A stretch of DNA of 64,000 nucleotides from Salipiger profundus (lineage in GTDB: Bacteria; Pseudomonadota; Alphaproteobacteria; Rhodobacterales; Rhodobacteraceae): NCBI RefSeq assembly GCF_001969385.1, contig NZ_CP014796.1, positions 2,497,501-2,561,500 of the forward strand, written 5' to 3'. The notes beneath the pieces were generated by a model that worked only from the letters and a program-made list of their open reading frames with translations, did not search any database and was not told where the DNA came from. Every line of letters begins with the position of its first letter. Position 1 is the first letter of the stretch. This document shows positions 9,214-18,592 of the stretch, piece after piece. The position numbers were made by a program, and so were the translations under genes.

Positions 9214-10557
9214 TCAGACCGCCGCCTTCACCTCGTCGACGATGCCGTCGACGACCTGCGCAAGCAACGCCTCATCCTCGCATTCGGCCATGACGCGGAT
9301 CAGCGGCTCGGTGCCCGACTTGCGGATCAGCAGGCGCCCCTGACCGTTCAGCTGTGCCTCGGCCTCGGCGATGGCGCCCTTGACGCTGTCGGCCTCGAGC
9401 GGCGCCTTGCCGGCGGTGAAGCGTACGTTCTTTAGCAGCTGCGGCACCGGCTCGAAGCTGCGCGTCAGCCGCGAGGCGGGCTCGCCGGTGCGCACCATCT
9501 CGGCGAGGAACTGCAGCCCCGCCATCAGCCCGTCGCCCGTGGTGGCATGGTCGGTCATCACGATGTGGCCCGACTGCTCGCCGCCAAGGTTCCAGCCGTG
9601 CGCGCGCATCGCCTCGACGACGTAGCGGTCGCCGACCTTGGTGCGTTGCAGATTGAGGCCGCGCCCCTCGAGGAACCGCTCGAGACCGAGGTTCGACATC
9701 ACCGTCGCGACCAGCGTGCCATCGCGCAGCCGGTCCTCGGCGGCCCAGCGGGCGGCCATCAGCGCCATCAGCTGGTCGCCGTCGGCCACCGTGCCGGTCT
9801 CGTCGATGAGGATGATGCGGTCGGCGTCGCCGTCGAGGCAGATGCCCACGTCGGCACCATGCGCGACCACCGCCTCGGCTGCGGCCATCGGCTTGGTCGA
9901 GCCGCAGTTCTCGTTGATGTTCAGGCCGTTGGGCGCGGTGCCCACGGGGATCACGTCGGCGCCGAGCTCCCAGAGGACCTCGGGCGCGGTGCGGTAGGCG
10001 GCACCGTTGGCGCAGTCGATGACCACCTTCATCCCGTCGAGCCGCATTCCGTGGGGCAGGGTGGATTTCACCCGCTCCTGGTAGCGGAAGCGGCCGTCGT
10101 CGATGCGCTTGGCCCGGCCGATCTCGCCTGCGGGGGCAGGGGTCACACCTGAGGCGACCAGCGCCTCGATCTCGCTCTCGACCTCGTCCGAGAGCTTGAA
10201 GCCGTCGGGGCCGAAGAACTTGATGCCGTTGTCGTCGGCGGGGTTGTGGCTGGCCGAGATCATGATGCCGAGATCGGCCCGCATCGAGGGCGTCAGCAGA
10301 CCCACCGCCGGTGTCGGCACCGGACCCAGGAGCAGCACGTTCATTCCCGTCGAGGTCAGCCCCGCGGTCAGCGCGTTCTCGAACATGTAGCCGGACAGCC
10401 GGGTGTCCTTGCCGATCACCACGCGGTGCACACCGCCGTGTTCACGGCGGAAATAGCGCCCGGCGGCGGCGCCGATGCTCAGCGCCATCTCGGCGGTCAT
10501 CGGGTGGGCGTTGGCGGTTCCGCGCACCCCGTCGGTGCCGAATAGCTCACGCGTCAT
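9214..10557 (-). CDS. glmM: Phosphoglucosamine mutase
   Basis: GlmM interconverts glucosamine-6-phosphate and glucosamine-1-phosphate on the route to UDP-GlcNAc, the precursor of peptidoglycan and lipopolysaccharide. The 447-residue protein has normal length. It starts with [13 protein letters not shown], carries the phosphoserine loop [19 protein letters not shown] near residue 100, the magnesium loop [14 protein letters not shown] near residue 240, the sugar-binding GGEQSGHIV near residue 325 and the phosphate-binding [12 protein letters not shown] near residue 410. The start codon lies inside the end of folP, with 11 bases of overlap, so the two are coupled in a folB-folP-glmM unit. Confidence 0.97.
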   Translation of the reverse strand: MTRELFGTDGVRGTANAHPMTAEMALSIGAAAGRYFRREHGGVHRVVIGKDTRLSGYMFENALTAGLTSTGMNVLLLGPVPTPAVGLLTPSMRADLGIMISASHNPADDNGIKFFGPDGFKLSDEVESEIEALVASGVTPAPAGEIGRAKRIDDGRFRYQERVKSTLPHGMRLDGMKVVIDCANGAAYRTAPEVLWELGADVIPVGTAPNGLNINENCGSTKPMAAAEAVVAHGADVGICLDGDADRIILIDETGTVADGDQLMALMAARWAAEDRLRDGTLVATVMSNLGLERFLEGRGLNLQRTKVGDRYVVEAMRAHGWNLGGEQSGHIVMTDHATTGDGLMAGLQFLAEMVRTGEPASRLTRSFEPVPQLLKNVRFTAGKAPLEADSVKGAIAEAEAQLNGQGRLLIRKSGTEPLIRVMAECEDEALLAQVVDGIVDEVKAAV

Positions 10558-11557
10558 GGTTGTCTCCCTGTTCGACGGCGTTCCAGAGTGCCAGCGCCTG
10601 CCGCGTGGCGGCGACGTCGTGCACCCGGATGATCTGTGCGCCCTGCGCGATGCCTGCGAGCGCCACGGCAATCGAGCCGGGGGCGCGGTCGCGCGGCTCG
10701 GGCGCCTCGCCGATGCGGCCGATGAACCCCTTGCGCGAAACCCCGAGCAGGATCGGGCACCCCAGTCCGTGGAACAGCGACAGCCCGTGCAGCAGCGCGA
10801 GGTTGTGGGCCTGCGTCTTGCCGAAACCGATGCCGGGATCGACGATGATCTTGTCGCGCGGCAGCCCGCGTTCCTCGAGCATCGCGGCCTGGGTCTCGAG
10901 GAAGTCGTAGACGTCGAGCAGGACGTTCTCGTAATGCGGGTCGTCCTGCATGGTCTGCGGATCGCCCTGGCTGTGCATGATGCAGACCGGCAGCCCGTTC
11001 TCGGCGCAGAAGTCGGCAAGCACGGGATCGTGGGTCAGCCCAGAGACGTCGTTGACCACCGCAGCCCCGGCGCGACAGGCGGCGCGGGCCACCTGCATCT
11101 TGCGGGTGTCGATCGAGATCGGTACGCCGGCCAGCGCCCGCACGACCGGCTCGGTGCGCGCGATTTCCTCGCCGGGCGAGATCGTCTCGGACCCGGGGCG
11201 CGTGCTTTCGCCACCGATGTCGAGAAGGTCCGCGCCCTGGGCCATCAGCCGGCGTCCGCGCAGCGCGGCTTCGGCGCTCGAGTGGTCCATCCCGCCATCC
11301 GAGAAGCTGTCGGGCGTCACGTTGAGGATGGCCATGATCCGCGGCTCGTCGAGCGGCATGCCGAGCAGTGGCGCGCGGCGCGCCGAAAGCCGGGCGGCCA
11401 CGTCCTCGGGCAGGTCCGAGGCGGGCAGGCGGGCCACGCTGCCGTCGCGGCGGTGCCGCGCGACATGGGTGAACCAGCGCGGGCCGCCGGCCAGTGGCAG
11501 GGCGTCATCGGGGCGGGGGAGGTCGGACCGCACCAGCGGTCGGAAATAGTCACGCAT
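10547..11557 (-). CDS. folP: Dihydropteroate synthase
   Basis: FolP joins p-aminobenzoate to dihydropterin pyrophosphate to give dihydropteroate in folate synthesis; it is the sulfonamide target. The 336-residue protein has a TIM barrel of the usual kind after an N-terminal extension of about 75 residues common in this bacterial family. Signature motifs are [16 protein letters not shown] near residue 75, [12 protein letters not shown] near residue 110, VNDVSGL near residue 165, and [13 protein letters not shown] near residue 265. The start MRDYFRP at 11557 follows folB after 48 bases, and the end overlaps glmM by 11 bases. This arrangement is common in Rhodobacteraceae. Confidence 0.96.
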   Translation of the reverse strand: MRDYFRPLVRSDLPRPDDALPLAGGPRWFTHVARHRRDGSVARLPASDLPEDVAARLSARRAPLLGMPLDEPRIMAILNVTPDSFSDGGMDHSSAEAALRGRRLMAQGADLLDIGGESTRPGSETISPGEEIARTEPVVRALAGVPISIDTRKMQVARAACRAGAAVVNDVSGLTHDPVLADFCAENGLPVCIMHSQGDPQTMQDDPHYENVLLDVYDFLETQAAMLEERGLPRDKIIVDPGIGFGKTQAHNLALLHGLSLFHGLGCPILLGVSRKGFIGRIGEAPEPRDRAPGSIAVALAGIAQGAQIIRVHDVAATRQALALWNAVEQGDNHDA

Positions 11558-11605
11558 GGGAGCCGTTTTGCCCACGGTGGCCGGAATTGGCAAGCGGCCG
11601 CACGC

Positions 11606-12526
11606 TCAGCTGTTGCGGAGTGTTACAGCGCGGGCGGGCACAGGTGATCCCTCGGGCGTGGTTTCGCCGATCACCACCAGTTCGCAGGCCTCCATCAGCC
11701 CGGCGAACCATGCGGCGAGCGCGACGGAGTCGCGCGGCTGGCGCTCGGGGCCCTGGATCGCATCGAGCACGATCTTCGACGGTGCCCAGACACAGATCTG
11801 GCCGTTCTTCATCGCCCAGTCGAGCTCGGTCCGGGTCGACACCACCTTGCAGCGCGGATCGCGGGCGGCGAGAAGCCAGCCGTTCTGCTCGATCGCAAGC
11901 AGGTCGACCCGGCGCTGCGCCATGGGATGTTCGGCCTGCGGGCGGGCGAGGTCGGGCAGGCCGACGCAGAGGATCAGCGGCGCGCTCTCGGCCGAGAAGC
12001 GGTCGATCCAGCCGGTCAGCGCGTCCGAGGCGATGGCATCGTTCGACAGGTAGACCATGCGCGGATGCGGCCGGGTCTGCGCGACCTCGTGCAGGTGCTG
12101 GCCGAAGTCGCGCCGGGTGCGCACGATCTCGACCCCGAGCGCGCCGGGGCCGCGGTCGAGCTTCTCGATGCGGACGAAGGCGCGCATCGCCTGCGGCTCG
12201 AGCAGGATGCGCTCGGCAATGCGCTCGGCGAGCGTTTCCAGCAGGTTGACGCGTTCGGCGGCAAGCTCGGTGGTGATCGCCTCGGTCACCCGGTCGTAGC
12301 TGAGGATGCGGTCGACGTCGTCGTCGAGCGGCCCCCCGGCCGGCGTGACCTCGACCACAACGTCGAAGCGCACGCGCTGGGTGTGGCCGCGCTCGGCCTG
12401 AAAGGCGCCAATCTCGACCTCGCGGATGTGTTCGCGCAGCGAGATGCGGTCGCGCGGCGCGTCGCCCTCGGTGGAGATGGCCCGTTCGGACGGATGGGCG
12501 AATGCTAGTCGGATCTCATCGGCCAT
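11606..12526 (-). CDS. folB: Dihydroneopterin aldolase with C-terminal extension
   Basis: The first 135 residues form a FolB domain, which cleaves dihydroneopterin to hydroxymethyl-dihydropterin and glycolaldehyde in folate synthesis. Family signs are LREHIREVEIGAFQAERG near residue 33, YDRVTEAI and NLLETLAERIAERI near residues 80-100, and the catalytic lysine in VRIEKLDRG near residue 120. The protein is 306 residues long, while a plain FolB has about 120. The remaining part (about 140-306) ends with PRDSVALAAWFAGLMEACEL, reminiscent of the end of small amino acid kinase family proteins. That second assignment is my inference. The gene precedes folP on the same strand. The ATG at 12526 begins MADEIRLAF. 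Confidence 0.85.
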   Translation of the reverse strand: MADEIRLAFAHPSERAISTEGDAPRDRISLREHIREVEIGAFQAERGHTQRVRFDVVVEVTPAGGPLDDDVDRILSYDRVTEAITTELAAERVNLLETLAERIAERILLEPQAMRAFVRIEKLDRGPGALGVEIVRTRRDFGQHLHEVAQTRPHPRMVYLSNDAIASDALTGWIDRFSAESAPLILCVGLPDLARPQAEHPMAQRRVDLLAIEQNGWLLAARDPRCKVVSTRTELDWAMKNGQICVWAPSKIVLDAIQGPERQPRDSVALAAWFAGLMEACELVVIGETTPEGSPVPARAVTLRNS

Positions 12527-12717
12527 GGCGGCCCCTCGCGGCTGGTTCTGGCGCTTTGCCGGAGCCGTCCCGCCTTGCGAGACGTCGAGGACGCCGGGGC
12601 CTGTTGCCCTCCGCAAGCCGGGCCGGTGCCGGCCCTGGCGTCACCCTATAGCGCAGGGTGCGGAGCGGCGCGAGGGCCGGAAGCGGCGGTTTGCACCGCC
12701 GCCGCGGCATCGCGGTG

Positions 12718-13347
12718 TCAGTTGCTGCTGACGCGGTAGCCGGCGCGGTAGAACCGGTGAACACCGATGTTGGCGGTCCGGGTGAACGCGCTCGCCCACG
12801 ATGGCGACACGGCGGTCGTGTGGTAGTAGGTCGCGCCGTTGGTCAGCTCGCGCGGGGCGCCGGAGAGCATCGCCTTGGCGACCTTGGCGACCTCGGCGTA
12901 GGCGCCGGGCTCGTTGATGTGCTCGGGCAGGCCGTCGCAGGTGTAGGTGAACTGGCAGGCGTATTTCCGGCCGGTGCCCTGGTTCACCACGCCGCAGACC
13001 GAATCCGGAAAGCGCGGGCTGTCGACGCGGTTGAGGATCACCTCGGCCACCGCGAACTGGCCTTTCAGGCTCTCGCCGCGGGCCTCGAAGTAGAGCGCCT
13101 CGGTGAGGCACTGCCATTGTGCGCCGCCGCTGGCTTTCGGCTGTTCCGAGACCCAGGCCTTGTCGTAGCTGACGGTGCCGCCGGTCGAGACCGGCATGAT
13201 GAGACCGTCGAGATGGGCCTGCTGGGCGGAACGAAGTCCGCGCTGTTCGAGTTTTACGAGGTGACGAATGCTGTCCTGCGAGATTTCAGCAGTGACGGGT
13301 CCGGCCGCGACGAGCGCAGCCAGCGCGAGCATGGCAGCTTTGATCAT
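12718..13347 (-). CDS. SleB-type cell wall hydrolase, secreted
   Basis: A 209-residue protein with an N-terminal signal peptide (IKAAMLALAALVAAGPVTA) and a C-terminal hydrolase_2 (SleB) domain from about residue 85. Characteristic stretches are CLTEALYFEARGESLKGQFA with its catalytic glutamate, VAEVILNRVDSPRFPDSVC, and YYHTTAVSPSWA. Such enzymes cleave peptidoglycan glycan strands, by transglycosylase or amidase action, in the periplasm. The ATG at 13347 is preceded by GAGGGA at close spacing. It stands alone between folB and the dikinase gene, with about 170 bases on its 5' side. Confidence 0.87.
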   Translation of the reverse strand: MIKAAMLALAALVAAGPVTAEISQDSIRHLVKLEQRGLRSAQQAHLDGLIMPVSTGGTVSYDKAWVSEQPKASGGAQWQCLTEALYFEARGESLKGQFAVAEVILNRVDSPRFPDSVCGVVNQGTGRKYACQFTYTCDGLPEHINEPGAYAEVAKVAKAMLSGAPRELTNGATYYHTTAVSPSWASAFTRTANIGVHRFYRAGYRVSSN

Positions 13348-13518
13348 GATTCCCTCTTTACCTTTACGTCCCAGATGGCGGTTCCCCAAAACCGCTCAAA
13401 ATCGAGGCGGAGTTAGTAAAATTGTTCCAATCCGTCCAGCGCGGAGGGATCGCACCCGGCGGATTCCAGCCCAAAGGCCTTGTTAACTTGGCATATATTG
13501 GCTGATTTTTGGTGTCTT

Positions 13519-16074
13519 CTACCCGATCTTGTCCCTGATCGCGAGCTGCGCTGCGGCAAGTCGCGCGACCGGAACCCGGAAGGGGGAGCAGCTGACGTAG
13601 TCGATACCCGCGTCACGGCAGAAGGCAATCGAATCAGGGTCGCCGCCGTGTTCGCCGCAAATGGACAGCATCACGCCACCGTTTCCCTCTCGCCCGCGGG
13701 CCACGCCGATGCGGATCAGCTCTCCGACGCCATCGGAATCGAGCCGGTGGAACGGGTCCTCGGCAAAGACACCCTGCTGCACGTAGTCCGACATGAAACG
13801 GCCTGCGTCGTCGCGCGACAGGCCATAGGTCATCTGCGTGAGGTCGTTGGTGCCGAAGGACAGGAAATGCGCGTGCTGGGCGATCTCGTCGGCGCGCAGG
13901 CAGGCCCGGGGGGTCTCGACCATCACGCCAAGCGAATAGTCGAACTCGCGCCCGCGCTCGTTGCGGACCGCCGCCGCGACCGCGTCGATGCGGGTGCGCA
14001 CCAGCTCGACCTCGCGGCAGGCCGAGACCAGTGGCAGCATGATCTCGGGCACAACAGGGGCGCCATCGCGCGAGGCCTCGAGCGTTGCCTCGAAGATGGC
14101 GCGGGCCTGCATGTCGTAGATCTCGGGCACGGCGATGCCGAGCCGGACGCCGCGCATGCCCAGCATCGGGTTGTATTCGCCCATGCTCTCGACCCGGCGG
14201 GTCACGTCGGAAACCGGCAGGTCGAGCGCCTCGGCCAGGTCGCGTAGCCCGGCACGATCCGACGGCAGGAACTCGTGCAGCGGCGGATCGAACAGGCGGA
14301 TGCACACCGGCATCCCCTCCATGATCCGGAAAAGCTCGGTGAAATCGGCGCGCTGCATCGGCAGCAGGCGGGCCAGCGCGGCCTTCCGATCCTCGGGGCT
14401 GTCGGCGAAGATCATCTCGCGCATGGGCGTGATGCGGTCGGCCTCGAAGAACATGTGCTCGGTCCGGCAGAGCCCGATCCCCTGCGCCGCGAAGTTGCGC
14501 GCGGTGGCGGCATCGGCGGGAGTGTCGGCGTTGGCGCGCACGCCGATGTCGCGTTCCTCGTCGGCCCAGGACATGAAGGTCTGGAAGGCGTCGTCGAGCG
14601 CCGCCTCGATCATCTTGGGCGCACCGGCGAGCACCTGACCCGAGGTGCCGTCGACGGTGATGATGTCCCCCTCGCCGAATTCGCGGCCATCTTCGGCAAC
14701 GAGGCGCTTGCTGTTGTGCCGGAAGCCCATCCGCGCGGCGCCCACCACGCAGGGCAGGCCGAGCCCGCGGCCGATGACCGCGGCGTGGCTGGTCATGCCG
14801 CCGCGCTCGGTGAGCACGGCCACAGCGGCATGCATGCCCCGCACGTCCTCGGGCGAAGTCTCGCGGCGAACGAGGATGCAGTTCTCGCCGCGCGCGGCGC
14901 TGGCCTGCGCCTCGGACGAGGAGAACACGATGCGTCCGGTCGCGGCACCGGGCGAGGCGGCCACTCCCCCGCCGATGCGGTCGCGCTCGGCCTCGGGGTC
15001 GAGTTGCCGGTGCAGCAGCTCGGTCAGACCGCGCGGCTCGACCCGCATCAGGGCCTCCTGCCGCGAGATGATCCCGTCTTCGGCGAGACGCAGGGCGATG
15101 CGCAGCGCCGCGCGCGGGCTGCGCTTGACGCGGACGCCATCGAGGATGTGGACCTGCCCGTTCTCGATGGTGAATTCGATCTGCATCTCGGCGCGCAGCT
15201 TCTCGCGCATCAGGGCCGCGTATTCCTTGAGCTTCCGGAATGCATCGGGTGCCTGCTCTTCAAGCGAAGGTCCGCGCGGATCGCGTTCGAGAAACAGCGA
15301 CGACCGCTCGCATTTCAGCGCTTCGCGGCCCTGGCTCTGGCTGAGGTAGCGCCCGGTGATCTGCGGCAGCCCGGTTTCGGAGTTCACCAGCTGCAGCACG
15401 CCCGAGCCGCATTCGCCGTCGCCCACGCCAAGCGCCATCTCCTGCACGATGAGACCCAGCCCGGCGTCCATCGGCGCCCCCTTGGCCTGCCGCAGCAGGC
15501 GGGCGGTCGTGCCTTCCCACGCGCGGGCCATCGAGCGCAGCACCTCGGCCAGCTGCACGGCAGGATCCTGCGGGAAGGGCTCTTCGGCCTCTTCCTCGTA
15601 GCAGCGCAGCACCTCGCTGAGGCCCTCCTGGCCCGGGGCGTCGATCTCTTCGAAGACGTCGGGATCGAGCCGCGCCACGTGGATCGCGTAGGCCGTCACG
15701 AACCGCTTGTAGAGCGCCGAGGCCGCGGTTGGGCCGATGCTGTCGGAAAACTCTACGAAGAGCGCGTCGTTCATGCCGATGTTGAGCACCGAGCCGGGGC
15801 CGCCCCAATCCGGGTCTTCCGACGACGGCCGCACGCAGAGCAGCGCGCCCGCGGGATACTCGTCGAGAATCGCCCGGATGTCGGGCATCGCGCCCTTCGC
15901 GATGCGGTGCACCGTATCGAAGCTCAGGGCGACGGTACGCGGAACCGGAAGGTCGAGCCGCACCAGCCGTTGCAGGCACTTCGCCCGGCCCCCGTGCGTC
16001 GGTGTCGCGATCGGCGCAGTGGGGGTGATGAGCGTGACCTCGGGGTCCTGATCCTGTCGGTGCGTGTCAGGCAC
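13519..16074 (-). CDS. ppdK: Pyruvate phosphate dikinase-like enzyme, divergent N-terminus
   Basis: PpdK interconverts pyruvate, ATP and phosphate with PEP, AMP and pyrophosphate. The swivelling domain has the phosphohistidine in GGMTSHAAVIGRGLGLPCVVG near residue 440. The PEP/pyruvate barrel is well kept: CIRLFDPPLHEFLP, NPMLGMRGVRLG, FGTNDLTQMTYGLSRDD and LSICGEHGGDP with its cysteine near residue 815. The N-terminal nucleotide-binding domain is unusual: the family GGKGANL is GGRAKCL, the SMPGMMDT stretch is replaced by DWGGPGS, and the usual QTR near the domain end is absent. Length is 851, against about 880 for the family. A Rhodobacteraceae-specific subtype is the likeliest reading; activity with ATP is uncertain. 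Confidence 0.85.
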   Translation of the reverse strand: MPDTHRQDQDPEVTLITPTAPIATPTHGGRAKCLQRLVRLDLPVPRTVALSFDTVHRIAKGAMPDIRAILDEYPAGALLCVRPSSEDPDWGGPGSVLNIGMNDALFVEFSDSIGPTAASALYKRFVTAYAIHVARLDPDVFEEIDAPGQEGLSEVLRCYEEEAEEPFPQDPAVQLAEVLRSMARAWEGTTARLLRQAKGAPMDAGLGLIVQEMALGVGDGECGSGVLQLVNSETGLPQITGRYLSQSQGREALKCERSSLFLERDPRGPSLEEQAPDAFRKLKEYAALMREKLRAEMQIEFTIENGQVHILDGVRVKRSPRAALRIALRLAEDGIISRQEALMRVEPRGLTELLHRQLDPEAERDRIGGGVAASPGAATGRIVFSSSEAQASAARGENCILVRRETSPEDVRGMHAAVAVLTERGGMTSHAAVIGRGLGLPCVVGAARMGFRHNSKRLVAEDGREFGEGDIITVDGTSGQVLAGAPKMIEAALDDAFQTFMSWADEERDIGVRANADTPADAATARNFAAQGIGLCRTEHMFFEADRITPMREMIFADSPEDRKAALARLLPMQRADFTELFRIMEGMPVCIRLFDPPLHEFLPSDRAGLRDLAEALDLPVSDVTRRVESMGEYNPMLGMRGVRLGIAVPEIYDMQARAIFEATLEASRDGAPVVPEIMLPLVSACREVELVRTRIDAVAAAVRNERGREFDYSLGVMVETPRACLRADEIAQHAHFLSFGTNDLTQMTYGLSRDDAGRFMSDYVQQGVFAEDPFHRLDSDGVGELIRIGVARGREGNGGVMLSICGEHGGDPDSIAFCRDAGIDYVSCSPFRVPVARLAAAQLAIRDKIG

Positions 16075-16200
16075 GGCGATTCCTGTCGTTTCTGCAATGC
16101 AGCATAGCCTGTCGAACGGCTATCGCACTATCACCTTTTTCGGCGACCGCGAGGTTAAGGCCATATCGGGCATTTGTCATGCCGCCGTGCATGGGCGGCC

Positions 16201-16233
16201 CCCGGGCGGCCGCTGACGCGGTCGCCGCCCGGG
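16201..16233 (-). terminator. Hairpin downstream of glyS
   Basis: CCCGGGCGGC and GCCGCCCGGG form a perfect 10-base stem with a 13-base loop, starting five bases past the glyS stop. There is no T-run on the minus strand, so it may be a pausing or RNA-stability hairpin. Confidence 0.5.
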
Positions 16234-16237
16234 TGGC

Positions 16238-18481
16238 TCAGCCCTCGAGCCGGGTCAGGTCCGCGACCTGAAGGCAGATTTTCCGGATCCGCGACAGAAG
16301 GTTCAGCCGGTTGCGGCGCACCACGTCGTTGTCTGCGTTGACCTGAACCGCCTCGAAGAAGGCGTCGATCGGTGCGCGCAGCCCGGCCATCGCCGCCATC
16401 GCGGTGGCGAAATCCTCGTCTGCCATCGCCGGCGTGATCTTCGCTTCGGCCGCGTCGAGCGCCGCGAAAAGCGCCTTTTCCTCGTCGGTCTCGGCGAACT
16501 TCGGGTCGGCGCCGAAGCTGTATTCGACCCCGTCCTTCTCCTCGGCCTGCGCGAGGATGTTGTTCGCGCGCTTGAAGCCCTGCACGAGGTTCACGCCGTC
16601 GTCGGTGCTAACCACGTCGCCGAGCGCCTCGGCGCGGGCCACCAGCAGCCGGATGTCGTCAGAGCCGGGCATCGCGAGACAGGCGTCGATCACGTCGTGG
16701 CGGATGCCCTCTTCGCGCAGGTGCACCTTGAGCCGGTCGTGGAAGAACGCCAGCAGATCGGTTGAAAGGTCCGGCACCAGCCCCGCCACCGTACGGAAGA
16801 CCGAACCCTCCTGCGCCGCGTCCTTGTCGGCGAGCCTGTCGAGCAGCGCGTGCAGCGCGGCGCCGAAGACGCCGTGATCGGCGATCTCGTCGACCAGCGC
16901 GTCGATGGCCTCGAGATCGGCCTCGCTCGCGTCATGGTTCACGTGGCGCTTGTGGCGCAGCAGCTGCGCGTCGATGTAGCGGTCGAGCGGCAGCCGCAGC
17001 TTGTTCGCCAGCACCAGCCGGATCACGCCGAGCGCCGCGCGCCGCAGCGCGAAGGGGTCCTTCGAGCCGGTGGGCTTCTCGTCGATCGCCCAGAAGCCGG
17101 TCAGCGTGTCGAGCTTGTCGGCCAGCGCCACGGCGACCGAGACCGGCGCTTCGGGCACCTGGTCCGACGGGCCGAGCGGCGAGTAATGCTCCTCGCAGGC
17201 GGCGGCGACCGCGTCGGGCAGGCCGGCGGCCTCGGCGTAGTAGCGCCCCATGAGGCCCTGCAGTTCGGGGAACTCGTAGACCATTTCCGAGCTCAGGTCG
17301 GCCTTGGCGACCCGCGCGGCCTGTTCGGCCTGCACCGGGTCGGCGCCCACGGCGGAGGCGATCTCGCGCGCCAGCGCGGCGATGCGCTCGATCCGGTCGC
17401 GCTGGCTGCCCAGCCGGTTGTGGAAGGTCACGTTGCCGAGCCGCTCGGTCCAGGCCTCGAGCCCCTCCTGCTTCGCGACGCGCAGGTCGTTCTCCCAGAA
17501 GAACTTGGCGTCCGACAGCCGCGCCGACAGCACCTTGTCGTTGCCGGCAAGGATGGTGGCACCGTCGTCGGTGGTCTCGATGTTCGCCACGGTCACGAAG
17601 CTCTCGATCCGCCCCGAAGCCGGGTTCCGGACCGAGAAGAACTTCTGATGTTCCTTCATCGAGGTCTGCAGCACCTCGGGCGGCAGGCCGAGGAAATCCT
17701 CGCCGATGCGGCCCATCAGCACCACCGGCCACTCGACGAGCCCGGCAACCTCGGCCAGCAGGCCGCGGTCCTCGACCACCTCGAGCCCGTTTGCGAAGGC
17801 GCGGTTGGTCGCGTCATGCCAGATGGTCTCGGCGCGCTCCTCGGCCGACAGGACGACCTTGGCGCGCTTGAGCTTGGTCTCGTAGTCCTCGAACGAGCTC
17901 ACCTCGAACGGCGCGCCGCCCATGAAGCGGTGGCCCTCGGTGACGTTGCCGGCGGTGATGCCGTCGATGTCCAGCGGCACGACCTCTGCGCCGGCCTCGT
18001 CCGACAGCAGGCACAGGATCCGATGCAGCGGCCGGACCCAGCGCAGCGTGCCCGCGCCCCAGCGCATCGACTTCGGCCAGGGGAAGTTGCGGATCGTCTT
18101 CTCGAGCACCTCGGCCACGATCTCGGCAGCCGGGCGGCCCGGCTTCTCGATGATCGCGTAGAGCACCGTGCCCTTCTTGTCCTCGCGCTCCTCGCATTGC
18201 TCACGGGTGACACCCGCGCCGCGCAGGAAGCCGGCGATGGCCTTCTCGGGGGCGTCGACCTTTGGCCCGCGACGTTCCTCGCGGGTGGCGGGCGAGGCGG
18301 CCAGCAGGCCCTGCACGGTCAGCGTCAGCCGGCGCGGGGTCGAGAAGGCGGCGGCGCCGCTGTAGGTCAGACCGCTTTCCACCAGCCCGTCGGTCACGAG
18401 CTTTTTCAGATCCTCGGCCGCGCGCGTCTGCATGCGGGCAGGAATTTCCTCGGACAGGAGTTCGATCAGAAGGTCGGGCAT
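16238..18481 (-). CDS. glyS: Glycyl-tRNA synthetase beta subunit
   Basis: GlyS is the beta subunit of the alpha2beta2 glycyl-tRNA synthetase and binds and recognises tRNA-Gly. The 747-residue protein starts with the family signature DLLIELLSEEIPARMQ and has the typical middle part with LGNVTFHNRLGSQRDRIERI and an HD-like region, then YYAEAAGLPDAVAAACEEHY and DKLDTLTGFWAIDEKPTGSK near residue 490. The C-terminal part is an anticodon-binding-like helical domain ending FFEAVQVNADNDVVRRNRL. Its partner glyQ lies upstream on the same strand, but two other genes (DUF6446 and DUF1206) separate the subunits. Confidence 0.96.
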   Translation of the reverse strand: MPDLLIELLSEEIPARMQTRAAEDLKKLVTDGLVESGLTYSGAAAFSTPRRLTLTVQGLLAASPATREERRGPKVDAPEKAIAGFLRGAGVTREQCEEREDKKGTVLYAIIEKPGRPAAEIVAEVLEKTIRNFPWPKSMRWGAGTLRWVRPLHRILCLLSDEAGAEVVPLDIDGITAGNVTEGHRFMGGAPFEVSSFEDYETKLKRAKVVLSAEERAETIWHDATNRAFANGLEVVEDRGLLAEVAGLVEWPVVLMGRIGEDFLGLPPEVLQTSMKEHQKFFSVRNPASGRIESFVTVANIETTDDGATILAGNDKVLSARLSDAKFFWENDLRVAKQEGLEAWTERLGNVTFHNRLGSQRDRIERIAALAREIASAVGADPVQAEQAARVAKADLSSEMVYEFPELQGLMGRYYAEAAGLPDAVAAACEEHYSPLGPSDQVPEAPVSVAVALADKLDTLTGFWAIDEKPTGSKDPFALRRAALGVIRLVLANKLRLPLDRYIDAQLLRHKRHVNHDASEADLEAIDALVDEIADHGVFGAALHALLDRLADKDAAQEGSVFRTVAGLVPDLSTDLLAFFHDRLKVHLREEGIRHDVIDACLAMPGSDDIRLLVARAEALGDVVSTDDGVNLVQGFKRANNILAQAEEKDGVEYSFGADPKFAETDEEKALFAALDAAEAKITPAMADEDFATAMAAMAGLRAPIDAFFEAVQVNADNDVVRRNRLNLLSRIRKICLQVADLTRLEG

Positions 18482-18499
18482 CGTCTCACCAAAGCATCA

Positions 18500-18520
18500 G
18501 CCCGGGCGACACGCCCGGGC
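18500..18520. repeat. Perfect short hairpin between DUF1206 gene and glyS
   Basis: GCCCGGGCG-ACA-CGCCCGGGC is a perfect 9-base stem with a 3-base loop lying 19 bases before the glyS start. It could be a weak terminator of the upstream gene or an element in the glyS leader. Confidence 0.5.
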
Positions 18521-18592
18521 GGTTGTTTGGGGGTGGATAGACCTACAAGGAAGCGAGGTCCAGCCGTTTGCCCGCAACGGGCCGGGACGGGC

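Noticed and set aside
14275..16107. Long plus-strand frame (610 codons) opposite ppdK
   Set aside because: Antisense shadow of a well-supported gene; low-complexity translation and no ribosome binding site.
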